The notes beneath the pieces are model-generated. The model was not told the origin of the DNA. It saw only the letters and a list, made by a program, of their open reading frames with translations, and ran no database searches. Position numbers and translations under genes: made by a program. From an uncultured Lachnospiraceae bacterium (GTDB lineage: Bacteria; Bacillota; Clostridia; Lachnospirales; Lachnospiraceae), in NCBI GenBank assembly GCA_945643825.1, contig CALZEZ010000076.1:1-6776 (forward strand): a stretch of DNA of 6,776 bases, written 5' to 3'. Of the stretch, positions 1 to 5,861 are shown one piece after another. Position 1 is the first letter of the stretch, and each line of letters opens with the position of its first letter.

Positions 1-812
1 TACCGATAGAGCGGGAATGGAGCAAATTCAACAGGGGTATTGTTCTCATAAACGATGCATGGATGATACTGACCAGCTTTTATCTGGATTATCATGGCAG
101 AAAACGCCTGCCAGATTTTCTCTCTTTGTTCGCCGGATAGTGATGTGATCGGCAGGTCTGCGTCAATTTCCGCGCGGAAACAAATCTCCTGAGACAGTGT
201 CGGGGAAAAACCGGTAAGATTCGTGTATAGAGCCTTGTAGGATGGCTGAGGTTTTTCCGTTATTGTATCCAGAAACTCGTTTCGGGATAGAGAAAGAGCA
301 TCCTTTTTTTCCTGTGTGACAGGGAGGAAATATTCTCTTCCGGGAAGAACCTCACGAACAGAGCTCACAGCACAGCTTACATGCTTAATGGAGTCAATAA
401 TAGTCCCATTACTGCTACAGAAGATAATATTACTGTGTTTTCCCATAAGCTCCAGTATGAGATCCTTCTGGCACAAATCACCCATTTCATCAAGATGCTC
501 CATAGTGATATGAAGACAGCGTTCAAGACCGGGTTGAGTGATTGCAGTAATGCGGGCATTCTGCAGATGCTTGCGAAGCAGCATACAGAAGCCGGGAGCC
601 GTCATAGGACTTGGTTTGTTTGTGGAAGTAAGATAAACCAGAGGAAGTGATGCATTTGCTGAGAGAAGGAGACGATACTGTCCGGTATTTGTTTTGATAG
701 TTAATAGAAGCTCATCGCTTTCCGGCTGTGCAATTTTATAGACACGTCCACCAATCAGCAGGGTGGATAGCTGTTTTGCTACTGCAGCAATGGTAATTCC
801 GTCAAAAGCCAT
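1..812 (-). CDS. rqcH: RqcH/FbpA NFACT-family ribosome quality control protein, N-terminal part (3' end beyond the window)
   Basis: Reading the minus strand from the ATG at 812-810 gives 270 uninterrupted codons that run off the left edge. The protein starts MAFDGITIAAVAKQL and shows the NFACT-N pattern of the RqcH/Rqc2/FbpA family: GGRVYKIAQP (21-30), LLLSANAS (48-55), FCMLLRKHL (76-84), ELMGKHSNII (121-130) and SVREVLPGREY (151-161). Known family role: RqcH binds peptidyl-tRNA-obstructed 50S subunits and recruits tRNA-Ala to add C-terminal alanine tails that mark stalled nascent chains for degradation; older names call it a fibronectin-binding protein. The residue pair that in Bacillus RqcH is Asp97-Arg98 (tRNA contact) is Glu97-Arg98 here. 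A full-length member is about 560-590 residues, so roughly half is present; the coiled coil and C-terminal NFACT-R part lie outside. The start is supported by an AAAGGA ribosome binding site (820-825, minus strand), 7 nt from the ATG. The gene is divergent from yicC. Confidence 0.95.
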   Translation of the reverse strand, partial: MAFDGITIAAVAKQLSTLLIGGRVYKIAQPESDELLLTIKTNTGQYRLLLSANASLPLVYLTSTNKPSPMTAPGFCMLLRKHLQNARITAITQPGLERCLHITMEHLDEMGDLCQKDLILELMGKHSNIIFCSSNGTIIDSIKHVSCAVSSVREVLPGREYFLPVTQEKKDALSLSRNEFLDTITEKPQPSYKALYTNLTGFSPTLSQEICFRAEIDADLPITSLSGEQREKIWQAFSAMIIQIKAGQYHPCIVYENNTPVEFAPFPLYR

Positions 813-849
813 AATATTTTCCTTTCGAGAAAAGAGTAATAATGAATAC

Positions 850-878
850 ATTATAGCTCAAAATTGATGTTTTCACCA
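850..878 (-). promoter_or_regulatory. Probable sigma-A promoter of rqcH
   Basis: On the minus strand a perfect TATAAT -10 hexamer lies at 855-850. At 17 bp spacing the -35 position (878-873) reads TGGTGA, only 3 of 6 to consensus. The predicted start near 843 leaves a leader of about 30 nt that contains the ribosome binding site. Support rests mostly on the -10 and its position. Confidence 0.5.
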
Positions 879-932
879 CATATAAAGATATGTTAATCTA
901 TAAGAGAATGTAATCGTTTCAGGAGCTCAGAT

Positions 933-1043
933 ATGGTACAGGTAATTTGGTTTCTAATACATGCAATAGGTGTCATTGTGACAGTAATATTAATCAGCAC
1001 AATCATAACACGAAAGAAGACGCAGTATTGCTTGATAAAATGA
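933..1043 (+). CDS. Possible 36-residue single-pass membrane peptide (frame A of a dual-frame stretch)
   Basis: The ATG at 933 follows an AGGAG ribosome binding site (921-925) by 7 nt, the best start signal in this intergenic region. The peptide has a strongly hydrophobic segment (about residues 4-26, rich in Ile and Val) followed by a basic TRKK stop-transfer-like tail, as expected of a small membrane protein. I do not recognise a family. It overlaps a second frame (947-1120) whose C-terminal part also looks coding. A one-base change near 1016-1020 would join this N-terminus to that C-terminus, so this could be a frameshifted gene, a true short gene or chance. Its reality is uncertain. Confidence 0.3.
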   Translation: MVQVIWFLIHAIGVIVTVILISTIITRKKTQYCLIK

Positions 1044-1120
1044 AAGAGAGAACACCGGAGGTCCTGAAATTGTTCAGATCCTATAAAGCAGTGTTTGAAA
1101 GGCTGTTAAGAGGAGCTTGA
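947..1120 (+). CDS. Possible 57-residue Cys/His-rich small protein (frame B of the same stretch)
   Basis: This frame is open from 914 to the TGA at 1118-1120. The last 35 codons read like a normal soluble helical protein (…LLDKMKERTPEVLKLF…) with codon choice like the neighbouring genes. Continuing upstream in frame gives a Cys/His cluster, CxxCxC followed seven residues later by HxH, reminiscent of a small metal-binding site. There is no ATG in frame before 1037; TTG at 947 is the nearest possible start and has only a weak AGG at 940-942 before it. The well-placed ribosome binding site at 921 serves the other frame instead. It may be a small gene with a weak start, or the intact 3' part of a gene broken by a frameshift. 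The stop codon overlaps the -35 element of the yicC promoter. No family was recognised. Confidence 0.35.
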   Translation: MVSNTCNRCHCDSNINQHNHNTKEDAVLLDKMKERTPEVLKLFRSYKAVFERLLRGA

Positions 1121-1145
1121 CGGAAACATTGTTTTTTCATATAAT
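1117..1145 (+). promoter_or_regulatory. Strong sigma-A promoter of the yicC-remA-gmk-rpoZ operon
   Basis: TTGACG (1117-1122) and TATAAT (1140-1145) are separated by 17 bp, matching the consensus at 11 of 12 positions. The predicted start near 1152 gives a 45-nt leader to the ATG at 1197. This is the only good promoter seen for the four-gene block. Confidence 0.85.
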
Positions 1146-1196
1146 CAAAATAGTGTCTGTTTTGGGGTGATAATAAGGACAAAAGAAGGTATATAT

Positions 1197-2075
1197 ATGA
1201 TCAAGAGCATGACTGGATTCGGAAGATATGAGGTTGCAGAAAATAATCGTAAATTTACGGTGGAGATAAAATCTGTAAACCATAGATATCTTGATGTTAA
1301 CATTAAGATGCCGAAGAAGTTAAACTATTTTGAGGCAGGAATTCGTTCGGAACTGAAAAATTATATCCAGAGGGGTAAGGTAGATTTATTTATCACCTTT
1401 GAGGACATGGGCGAGAATACAGTCTGTGTCAAGTATAACCATGACGTTGCAGCAGAATATATGAAATATTTGCAACAGATGGCAGACGAATTTGGACTTG
1501 ATAACGATATCCGTGTCTCTACGTTGTCACGCTATCCGGAAGTGCTTGATATGGAAGAGCAGTCTCTGGACGAGGAAGAGCTTTGGAAGGAGTTAAAAAA
1601 GGCGATTGACGGAGCTTGCCAAGGATTCGTCGAGACTCGCGTGAAAGAGGGGGAAAATCTGAAACAGGATTTGATCACAAAATGCGATGGTATGTTAGAG
1701 CTTGTGGATTTCATTTCTGTTCGTTCTCCCAGGATAATTGCAGATTACAAGCAGAAGCTTGAGGATAAGGTAAAGGAACTGTTAGCGGATACTCAGGTGG
1801 ACGAGAATCGCCTTCTTATGGAGGTTACTATTTTTGCTGATAAGGTTTGCGTAGATGAAGAGCTTGTTAGATTGCGTAGCCATATTGAAAGCACGAAAGC
1901 CACTCTCACAGAGGGGGGTAGCGTTGGCCGAAAGCTGGATTTTATCGCACAGGAGATGAACCGTGAAGCGAATACGATTTTAAGCAAGGCAAATGATCTG
2001 GAAATATCGAATTGCGCAATTTCATTAAAAACAGAGATTGAGAAAGTCAGGGAGCAGATTCAGAACATTGAATAA
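1197..2075 (+). CDS. yicC: YicC/YloC family endoribonuclease
   Basis: The product of 292 residues matches the usual length of about 290 for this family. It begins with the family signature [10 protein letters not shown] and continues with [12 protein letters not shown] (22-33), the YicC N-terminal domain. The C-terminal DUF1732 domain has [12 protein letters not shown] (205-216), [11 protein letters not shown] (240-250), [10 protein letters not shown] (252-261) and SKANDLEIS (263-271). Family members E. coli YicC and Bacillus YloC have been reported as endoribonucleases acting in RNA turnover; the specific substrate here is unknown. A GTG at 1167 would add ten residues, but the ATG at 1197 is preferred: it has AGAAGG at 1184-1189 with 7-nt spacing, and the family starts at MIKSMTGFG. 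It is the first gene of the operon, 8 nt overlapping remA, the same order as yloC-remA-gmk-rpoZ in Bacillus. Confidence 0.96.
   Translation: MIKSMTGFGRYEVAENNRKFTVEIKSVNHRYLDVNIKMPKKLNYFEAGIRSELKNYIQRGKVDLFITFEDMGENTVCVKYNHDVAAEYMKYLQQMADEFGLDNDIRVSTLSRYPEVLDMEEQSLDEEELWKELKKAIDGACQGFVETRVKEGENLKQDLITKCDGMLELVDFISVRSPRIIADYKQKLEDKVKELLADTQVDENRLLMEVTIFADKVCVDEELVRLRSHIESTKATLTEGGSVGRKLDFIAQEMNREANTILSKANDLEISNCAISLKTEIEKVREQIQNIE
2049..2070 (+). promoter_or_regulatory. Ribosome binding site and TTG start of remA inside yicC
   Basis: AGGGAG at 2049-2054 lies in the last codons of yicC, 13 nt before the TTG at 2068. The alternative TTG at 2077 would be 22 nt away and would lose three residues, so this element decides the start. 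A non-ATG codon with long spacing suggests that remA depends partly on ribosomes finishing yicC. Confidence 0.55.
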
Positions 2076-2331
2076 GTTGATTCATATTGGGTTCGGTAAT
2101 ATTGTGAATACCGCTAAAATCATAGCGATTGTGAGTCCGGATTCTGCACCGATTAAGCGCCTGGTTCAGAATGCAAAGGAAGCAGGAATGGCTATTGATG
2201 CAACGCAAGGCAGAAAGACAAAGGCTGTTTTGGTGATGGAGAACAATCAGCTGGTACTTTCAGCACTTCTGCCGGAGACAATTGCCGGTAGGGCACAGAT
2301 ATTGGAAGGTGGAGAAGAGGAAGATGCGTAA
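2068..2331 (+). CDS. remA: RemA family (DUF370) DNA-binding regulator
   Basis: The 87-residue product contains the DUF370/RemA core: HIGFGNIV (6-13), [12 protein letters not shown] (21-32), [16 protein letters not shown] (40-55) and [10 protein letters not shown] (64-73). In Bacillus RemA forms ring-like oligomers with basic residues facing DNA and activates biofilm matrix and osmoprotection genes; Lys17, Arg49 and Lys50 here are candidates for the equivalent basic positions. The target genes in this organism cannot be read from the window. No ATG fits: the protein must start at TTG 2068 (giving MNKLIHIG) or TTG 2077. I chose 2068 because of its length and an AGGGAG at 2049-2054, spaced a rather long 13 nt. 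It overlaps the yicC end by 8 nt, suggesting translational coupling, and its own end overlaps the gmk start by 8 nt. Confidence 0.93.
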   Translation: MNKLIHIGFGNIVNTAKIIAIVSPDSAPIKRLVQNAKEAGMAIDATQGRKTKAVLVMENNQLVLSALLPETIAGRAQILEGGEEEDA

Positions 2332-2956
2332 AGGAAGCTTAATTGTTGTATCAGGTTTTTCTGGTGCCGGAAAAGGCACAATAATGAAGAAACTGGTAAA
2401 GGAAAATGCGGAATATGCATTGTCAATCTCCATGACAACCAGGAAACCACGGGAGGGTGAACAGCACGGAGTAGAATATTTCTTTGTGACAAAGGAAGAA
2501 TTTGAGAAAACGATTGCTGATAATGGTCTTGTGGAGTATGCCTGCTATTGTGGTAATTACTACGGTACACCGAAGGCTTATGTGGAGCAGATGAGACAGG
2601 CGGGAAAGCATGTCCTGCTGGAGATTGAAATACAGGGAGCAATGAAGATTAAGGAAGCATTTCCGGAAGCTGTCTTGTTGTTTGTTATGCCTCCGAGTGC
2701 ACAAGTCCTGCGTGATCGTCTTGTTGGTCGCGGAACTGAAACCGAGGAAGTAATTGAGCAACGGTTAAACCGCGCGGTGGAAGAGGCGGCCGGAATTGAG
2801 AATTATGATTATATTGTGGTGAATGATGATTTGGATACCTGCGTGGAAGAAGTAAAGGCTATTGTTAAGACTGCAGAACATGCGGCGTATCGAAATCTGG
2901 AGTTTATTGATTCAGTGAGGGGAGAATTATCCTCACTTTTGAAAGGAGATAATTAA
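2324..2956 (+). CDS. gmk: Guanylate kinase
   Basis: The product (210 residues, typical of the family) phosphorylates GMP to GDP with ATP in the cytoplasm, an essential step in GTP and dGTP supply. The P-loop is GFSGAGKGT (11-19), with Phe where many Gmk proteins have Pro. The GMP-binding region shows [11 protein letters not shown] (36-46), and further on GNYYGTP (77-83) and LLEIEIQGA (98-106). The lid segment has GRGTET (135-140). The ATG at 2324 is chosen because it gives a standard Gmk N-terminus and lies 3 nt after AGAGG and 9 nt after GGAG (2311-2320). An in-frame GTG at 2309 would add five residues and cannot be fully excluded. The start overlaps the remA stop by 8 nt and rpoZ follows after 2 nt, so the genes are co-transcribed. 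gmk next to rpoZ is a widespread pairing. Confidence 0.97.
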   Translation: MRKGSLIVVSGFSGAGKGTIMKKLVKENAEYALSISMTTRKPREGEQHGVEYFFVTKEEFEKTIADNGLVEYACYCGNYYGTPKAYVEQMRQAGKHVLLEIEIQGAMKIKEAFPEAVLLFVMPPSAQVLRDRLVGRGTETEEVIEQRLNRAVEEAAGIENYDYIVVNDDLDTCVEEVKAIVKTAEHAAYRNLEFIDSVRGELSSLLKGDN

Positions 2957-2958
2957 TC

Positions 2959-3234
2959 ATGTTACATCCGTCTTATTCAGATTTGATGAAAGTTGTCAAC
3001 AGTGAAGTAGAGGAGGGAAATGAGCCGGTAGTAAGCAGCCGTTATTCTATTGTTATGGCAACCTCTAAAAGAGCCAGACAACTGATTGATGGAGAAGAGC
3101 CAATGGTAAATGGCAAAGGAAAAAAGCCGCTCTCTATTGCAGTGGAAGAACTTAATCAGGGTAAAATAACGATCCTGACTGACGAGGAGGCTGCTGCTGA
3201 GCTTGCGCAGTCGAACGAAAACGCTGCGGAATAG
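2959..3234 (+). CDS. rpoZ: DNA-directed RNA polymerase omega subunit
   Basis: This 91-residue protein matches the small omega subunit, which binds the beta-prime subunit and aids RNA polymerase assembly. Family features are MLHPSYSDLMKVV at the N-terminus, RYSIVMATSKRARQL (28-42), and the segment KPLSIAVEELNQGKI (56-70), followed by an acidic, alanine-rich tail. A strong AAAGGAG at 2942-2948 precedes the ATG by 10 nt and lies within the last gmk codons. It is the last gene before an intrinsic terminator 14 nt beyond its stop, so the yicC-remA-gmk-rpoZ unit ends here. The coaBC-priA genes that follow rpoZ in Bacillus are absent at this place. Confidence 0.95.
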   Translation: MLHPSYSDLMKVVNSEVEEGNEPVVSSRYSIVMATSKRARQLIDGEEPMVNGKGKKPLSIAVEELNQGKITILTDEEAAAELAQSNENAAE

Positions 3235-3248
3235 TTGGTAAATCAGTC

Positions 3249-3278
3249 AAAAAGCGTCGCCTGTCGACGCTTTTTTTT
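3249..3278 (+). terminator. Strong intrinsic terminator after rpoZ
   Basis: The stem GCGTCG (3254-3259) pairs perfectly with CGACGC (3265-3270) around a 5-nt loop. The stem is extended by five A-U pairs and followed by eight T residues (3271-3278). It ends the rpoZ unit only 27 nt before rimO. Confidence 0.93.
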
Positions 3279-3305
3279 CAGACAATGAAAGGACTAAAAT
3301 ATTAG

Positions 3306-4646
3306 ATGTTAAAAGTTCTGTTTGTGTCGCTCGGATGCGATAAGAATCTTGTTGACACGGAGAAGATGCTTGGAATGCTTTTGCAACACGGATATTCGTT
3401 CACGGATGATGAGCGTGAGGCAGATGCGGTTGTGGTCAATACCTGCTGCTTTATTGGTGATGCGAAGGAAGAGAGCATACAGACGATTTTGGAGATGAGT
3501 GAGCTTAAGAGCTCTGGACAGATAAAGGCGCTGATTGTATGTGGGTGTCTTGGACAGCGTTATCAGGAGGAGATTCAGAAAGAAATTCCGCAGGTGGATG
3601 CAATCCTTGGGACGATGTCAATTGATGGAATTGTGGATGCGTTGGAATACTCCTTACGCGGCGGTCGACACAATCGCTTTGATTCAATCAATAAAGCTCC
3701 CTATGCAGAAAAGGAGCGAGTTCTGACGACAGGCGGACACTATGCGTATCTTAAGATTGCGGAGGGCTGTGATAAGCATTGTACCTACTGTATTATACCA
3801 AAGGTGAGAGGACGTTACCGATCCATTCCGATGGAGGCATTGGTGGAAGAAGCAATAGAGCTTGCTGCTAAGGGTGTGAAGGAACTAATTCTTGTCGCTC
3901 AGGAGACAACGCTATATGGTGTTGATTTGTATGGAAGGAAGTGCCTTCCCCAATTATTGCAAAGACTGGAGAAGATACCGCAGCTTGTTTGGATCAGACT
4001 CCTATACTGCTATCCGGAAGAATTGACGGATGAATTGATTGAGACGATAAGAGATAGTAAAAAGATATGTCATTATCTTGACATCCCGATTCAGCATGCG
4101 GCTGATTCTGTTTTGCGGAGAATGGGACGCAAAACTGGACAGGAGCAGCTGCGAAACACTATTACTTACCTTCGCGAGAGAATCCCGGATATTTGTCTGA
4201 GGACGACATTAATAAGCGGATTTCCGGGAGAGACACAGGATGATTTTGAGGAAACTTATCGATTTGTTAATGAGATGGAATTTGATCGATTAGGCGTTTT
4301 TGCCTATTCCAGAGAAGAGGATACTCCTGCCGCAGAGATGGAAAATCAGATTCCGGACGATTTGAAGGAAGCAAGACGTGATGAGCTTATGGAACTGCAG
4401 CAGGCCATTGCTTTTGAAAAAGCGCAGGATAAGGTGGGAAGTCATCTTCTTGCAATGATTGAGGGCAAGGTGGCAGACGAGGATGTATATGTTGCAAGAA
4501 CGTATATGGATGCACCGGGGGTTGATGGTTTTTTGTTCGTCAGAACGGATAAACAGCTTATGACCGGTGATTTTGTAAGAGTGGTTGTGACAGATTCCAA
4601 TGAATATGATTTGATAGGAGAGTTAGAAGATGAACTTACCGAATAA
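3306..4646 (+). CDS. rimO: Ribosomal protein S12 methylthiotransferase RimO
   Basis: The product (446 residues) is a radical-SAM enzyme that adds a methylthio group to the beta carbon of a conserved Asp of ribosomal protein S12. Domains in order: the UPF0004 domain (about 1-115) with three cluster cysteines, Cys11 (LGCDKN), Cys47 (NTCCF) and Cys81 (CGCLGQRY); the radical-SAM domain (about 135-365) with CDKHCTYC (Cys145, 149, 152) binding the 4Fe-4S cluster that cleaves SAM; and a TRAM domain (about 375-446). The motif SLGCDKNLVDTE favours RimO over the related tRNA enzyme MiaB. The ATG at 3306 is preceded by AAAGGA (3288-3293) with a 12-nt gap, and an in-frame TAG at 3303 rules out an earlier start. 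The end overlaps pgsA by 17 nt. No convincing promoter lies between the rpoZ terminator and this gene. Confidence 0.97.
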   Translation: MLKVLFVSLGCDKNLVDTEKMLGMLLQHGYSFTDDEREADAVVVNTCCFIGDAKEESIQTILEMSELKSSGQIKALIVCGCLGQRYQEEIQKEIPQVDAILGTMSIDGIVDALEYSLRGGRHNRFDSINKAPYAEKERVLTTGGHYAYLKIAEGCDKHCTYCIIPKVRGRYRSIPMEALVEEAIELAAKGVKELILVAQETTLYGVDLYGRKCLPQLLQRLEKIPQLVWIRLLYCYPEELTDELIETIRDSKKICHYLDIPIQHAADSVLRRMGRKTGQEQLRNTITYLRERIPDICLRTTLISGFPGETQDDFEETYRFVNEMEFDRLGVFAYSREEDTPAAEMENQIPDDLKEARRDELMELQQAIAFEKAQDKVGSHLLAMIEGKVADEDVYVARTYMDAPGVDGFLFVRTDKQLMTGDFVRVVVTDSNEYDLIGELEDELTE

Positions 4647-5193
4647 ATTGACATTATTTCGAGTGGTTTTAATTGTTCCGTTTGTAGTGGTATTATTAGG
4701 TGCACAGGCTGGATGGTTTCCGGATTCACTTGTGGCGGATATTATTGCCCTGATTATTTTTGTTGTGGCAAGCCTGACCGATCTTATTGATGGTAAGATT
4801 GCAAGAAAGTATAATCTGGTAACGAATTTTGGAAAATTTATGGATCCATTGGCGGATAAGCTTCTGGTGAGTGCCGCGATGATTGCTTTAGTAGAGATGG
4901 CGCGTATTCCGGCATGGGTTGTAATTGTAATTATCAGCAGAGAGTTCATTATCAGTGGTTTTCGCCTGGTTGCCTCGGATAATGGGGTAGTGATTGCAGC
5001 AAGCTATTGGGGGAAGTTTAAGACGACCTTCCAAATGATCATGGTTTGCCTGATGCTTGTGGATCTAGGTGATTATTTTGCTTGGTATGGCATTATTACG
5101 ACAGTTATCATGTGGATTGCTCTTGTTCTCACAGTGGTATCCTTGGTGGATTATCTTTGGAAGAACAAGGGTGTTTTGAAAGAGACAAAATAG
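4630..5193 (+). CDS. pgsA: CDP-diacylglycerol--glycerol-3-phosphate 3-phosphatidyltransferase
   Basis: This integral membrane enzyme (187 residues) makes phosphatidylglycerol phosphate from CDP-diacylglycerol and glycerol-3-phosphate, the committed step to phosphatidylglycerol and cardiolipin. The CDP-alcohol phosphotransferase signature is complete: Asp51, Asp54-Gly55, Ala58-Arg59, Gly68, Asp72 and Asp76 with the canonical spacings. The start MNLPNKLTLFR is typical of PgsA. Hydrophobic segments lie at about 10-26, 35-50, 78-108 and 125-178. An AGGAGA ribosome binding site (4616-4621) sits inside rimO, 8 nt upstream, and the coding regions overlap by 17 nt. pgsA followed by cinA and recA is a conserved Firmicutes order. 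Other CDP-alcohol transferases share the motif, but length, N-terminus and context support PgsA. Confidence 0.95.
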   Translation: MNLPNKLTLFRVVLIVPFVVVLLGAQAGWFPDSLVADIIALIIFVVASLTDLIDGKIARKYNLVTNFGKFMDPLADKLLVSAAMIALVEMARIPAWVVIVIISREFIISGFRLVASDNGVVIAASYWGKFKTTFQMIMVCLMLVDLGDYFAWYGIITTVIMWIALVLTVVSLVDYLWKNKGVLKETK

Positions 5194-5670
5194 ATGAACA
5201 CATTGGAAGAACAGGTAGTGGCCTGCCTGAAGGAAAAAAAATTAAGTCTTGCGACAGCCGAAAGCTGTACCGGTGGTCTGATTGCATCGAAGCTTGTAAA
5301 TGTAGCTGGGATTTCAGAAGTGTTCTGGGGAGGCTTTGTGACATATGCTAATGAAGCCAAAGTAAAGCTTCTGGGTGTCTCGGAGGAGCTGCTAAGAGAG
5401 AAGGGTGCTGTTTGTGCTGAAGTGGCTGCAAGCATGGCAAAGGGAGCCGCCGAGACCGCTGGTGCGATGGTATCGGTTGCAAGTACTGGGATTGCAGGAC
5501 CGGATGGTGGAACCAGTGAGAAACCGGTCGGTCTGGTGTATCTCGGTTGTTTCTGTTGTGGAAAAATAAAAGTAATACGATGTCAGTTTCAGGGGGGACG
5601 ACAGCAGGTGAGGGAGGCAGCGGCCAATCAGGCACTGGAGTTGGTTCTGGAATGTATTAAAGTTTTATAA
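5194..5670 (+). CDS. cinA: CinA C-terminal domain protein, PncC-type nicotinamide-nucleotide amidase
   Basis: The product (158 residues) is the stand-alone CinA C-terminal domain. Proteins of this type (PncC) deamidate nicotinamide mononucleotide to nicotinate mononucleotide in NAD recycling. Family motifs are TAESCTGGLIASKL (21-34, with Ser24 as the expected catalytic serine), VTYANEAKVKLLGV (49-62), and STGIAGPDGGT (97-107). Full-length CinA proteins are about 410 residues with an N-terminal COG1058 domain. That domain is absent here and there is no room for it, because the ATG directly follows the pgsA stop with no gap; this is a natural short form, not a visible truncation. The ribosome binding site is weak (GAAAGAGA, 5178-5185), so coupling to pgsA is likely. 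The older competence-induced name need not imply competence here. A terminator follows. Confidence 0.92.
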   Translation: MNTLEEQVVACLKEKKLSLATAESCTGGLIASKLVNVAGISEVFWGGFVTYANEAKVKLLGVSEELLREKGAVCAEVAASMAKGAAETAGAMVSVASTGIAGPDGGTSEKPVGLVYLGCFCCGKIKVIRCQFQGGRQQVREAAANQALELVLECIKVL

Positions 5671-5676
5671 AATAAG

Positions 5677-5701
5677 AACCGCGGGCATTGTCCGCGGTTT
5701 T
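5677..5701 (+). terminator. Intrinsic terminator after cinA
   Basis: AACCGCGG (5677-5684) pairs with CCGCGGTT (5692-5699) around a 7-nt loop, followed by a short T run (to 5701). The GC-rich stem is strong but the T tract is only four bases long, so some readthrough toward recA is possible. Confidence 0.8.
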
Positions 5702-5861
5702 GTAGTATGTTATCATAGCAGAGTAATCATGCAAATCTATTTGCACATCGGGCATATCGCCATTGTTTCCAATTTAGCAAAAAAGATGGGAGGAATGTGC
5801 TGGAGAGAGTTTTATCGGACATACTATGAGTATAATGGAGGGTGATCAAGGGAAAGAGTAC
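5702..5861 (+). other. recA upstream leader region with unassigned palindrome and short ORF
   Basis: These 160 bp between the cinA terminator and the recA promoter hold no recognised gene. A 38-codon ORF (ATG 5729 to TGA 5843-5845) is open but has no good ribosome binding site at its ATG. Internal GGGAGG at 5788-5793 sits too close to the next ATG (5795). A TATAAT occurs at 5831-5836 without a matching -35. A palindrome lies at 5730-5745 (listed separately). Confidence 0.5.
5730..5745. repeat. 16-bp palindrome upstream of recA
   Basis: TGCAAAT and ATTTGCA form perfect 7-bp arms around a 2-bp CT centre. The size and symmetry resemble a dimeric regulator's operator, while the short loop and A+T content make it a poor terminator. 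It lies about 117 bp upstream of the recA -35. No known regulator is assigned. Confidence 0.55.

Larger units (their letters stand above)
813..1196. other. Divergent intergenic region between rqcH and yicC
   Basis: These 384 bp separate two divergently transcribed housekeeping genes. They hold the rqcH promoter (850-878, minus), a short coding-like stretch readable in two frames (about 933-1120, plus) and the yicC promoter (1117-1145, plus). I see no tRNA, riboswitch or terminator here. The stretch 880-930 is A+T rich and has only poor promoter matches for the small ORF (for example TTGATG at 864 with TATGTT at 889, 19 bp apart). Confidence 0.7.

Noticed and set aside
316..650. Plus-strand ORFs at the left end
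   Set aside because: They are shadows of the minus-strand rqcH gene, whose NFACT motifs are unmistakable.
1064..1077. Inverted repeat CTGAA-N4-TTCAG
   Set aside because: The 5-bp arms are too short, no T tract follows, and the repeat lies within the coding-like frame B; chance is likely.
1167..1196. Upstream GTG start for yicC adding ten residues
   Set aside because: It has no ribosome binding site within the short transcript leader, and the family begins at MIKSMTGFG, encoded from the ATG at 1197.
2247..2642. 131-codon ORF on the minus strand
   Set aside because: It is antisense to remA and gmk, has a low-complexity Ser/Pro/His-rich translation, and the plus strand encodes clear conserved proteins.
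4623..4949. 108-codon ORF on the minus strand
   Set aside because: It is antisense to pgsA; its Ile/Thr/Ala-rich translation is the expected shadow of hydrophobic membrane codons.
5831..5836. TATAAT in the recA leader as a second promoter
   Set aside because: At 16-18 bp upstream there is no acceptable -35 element and no extended -10 TG.
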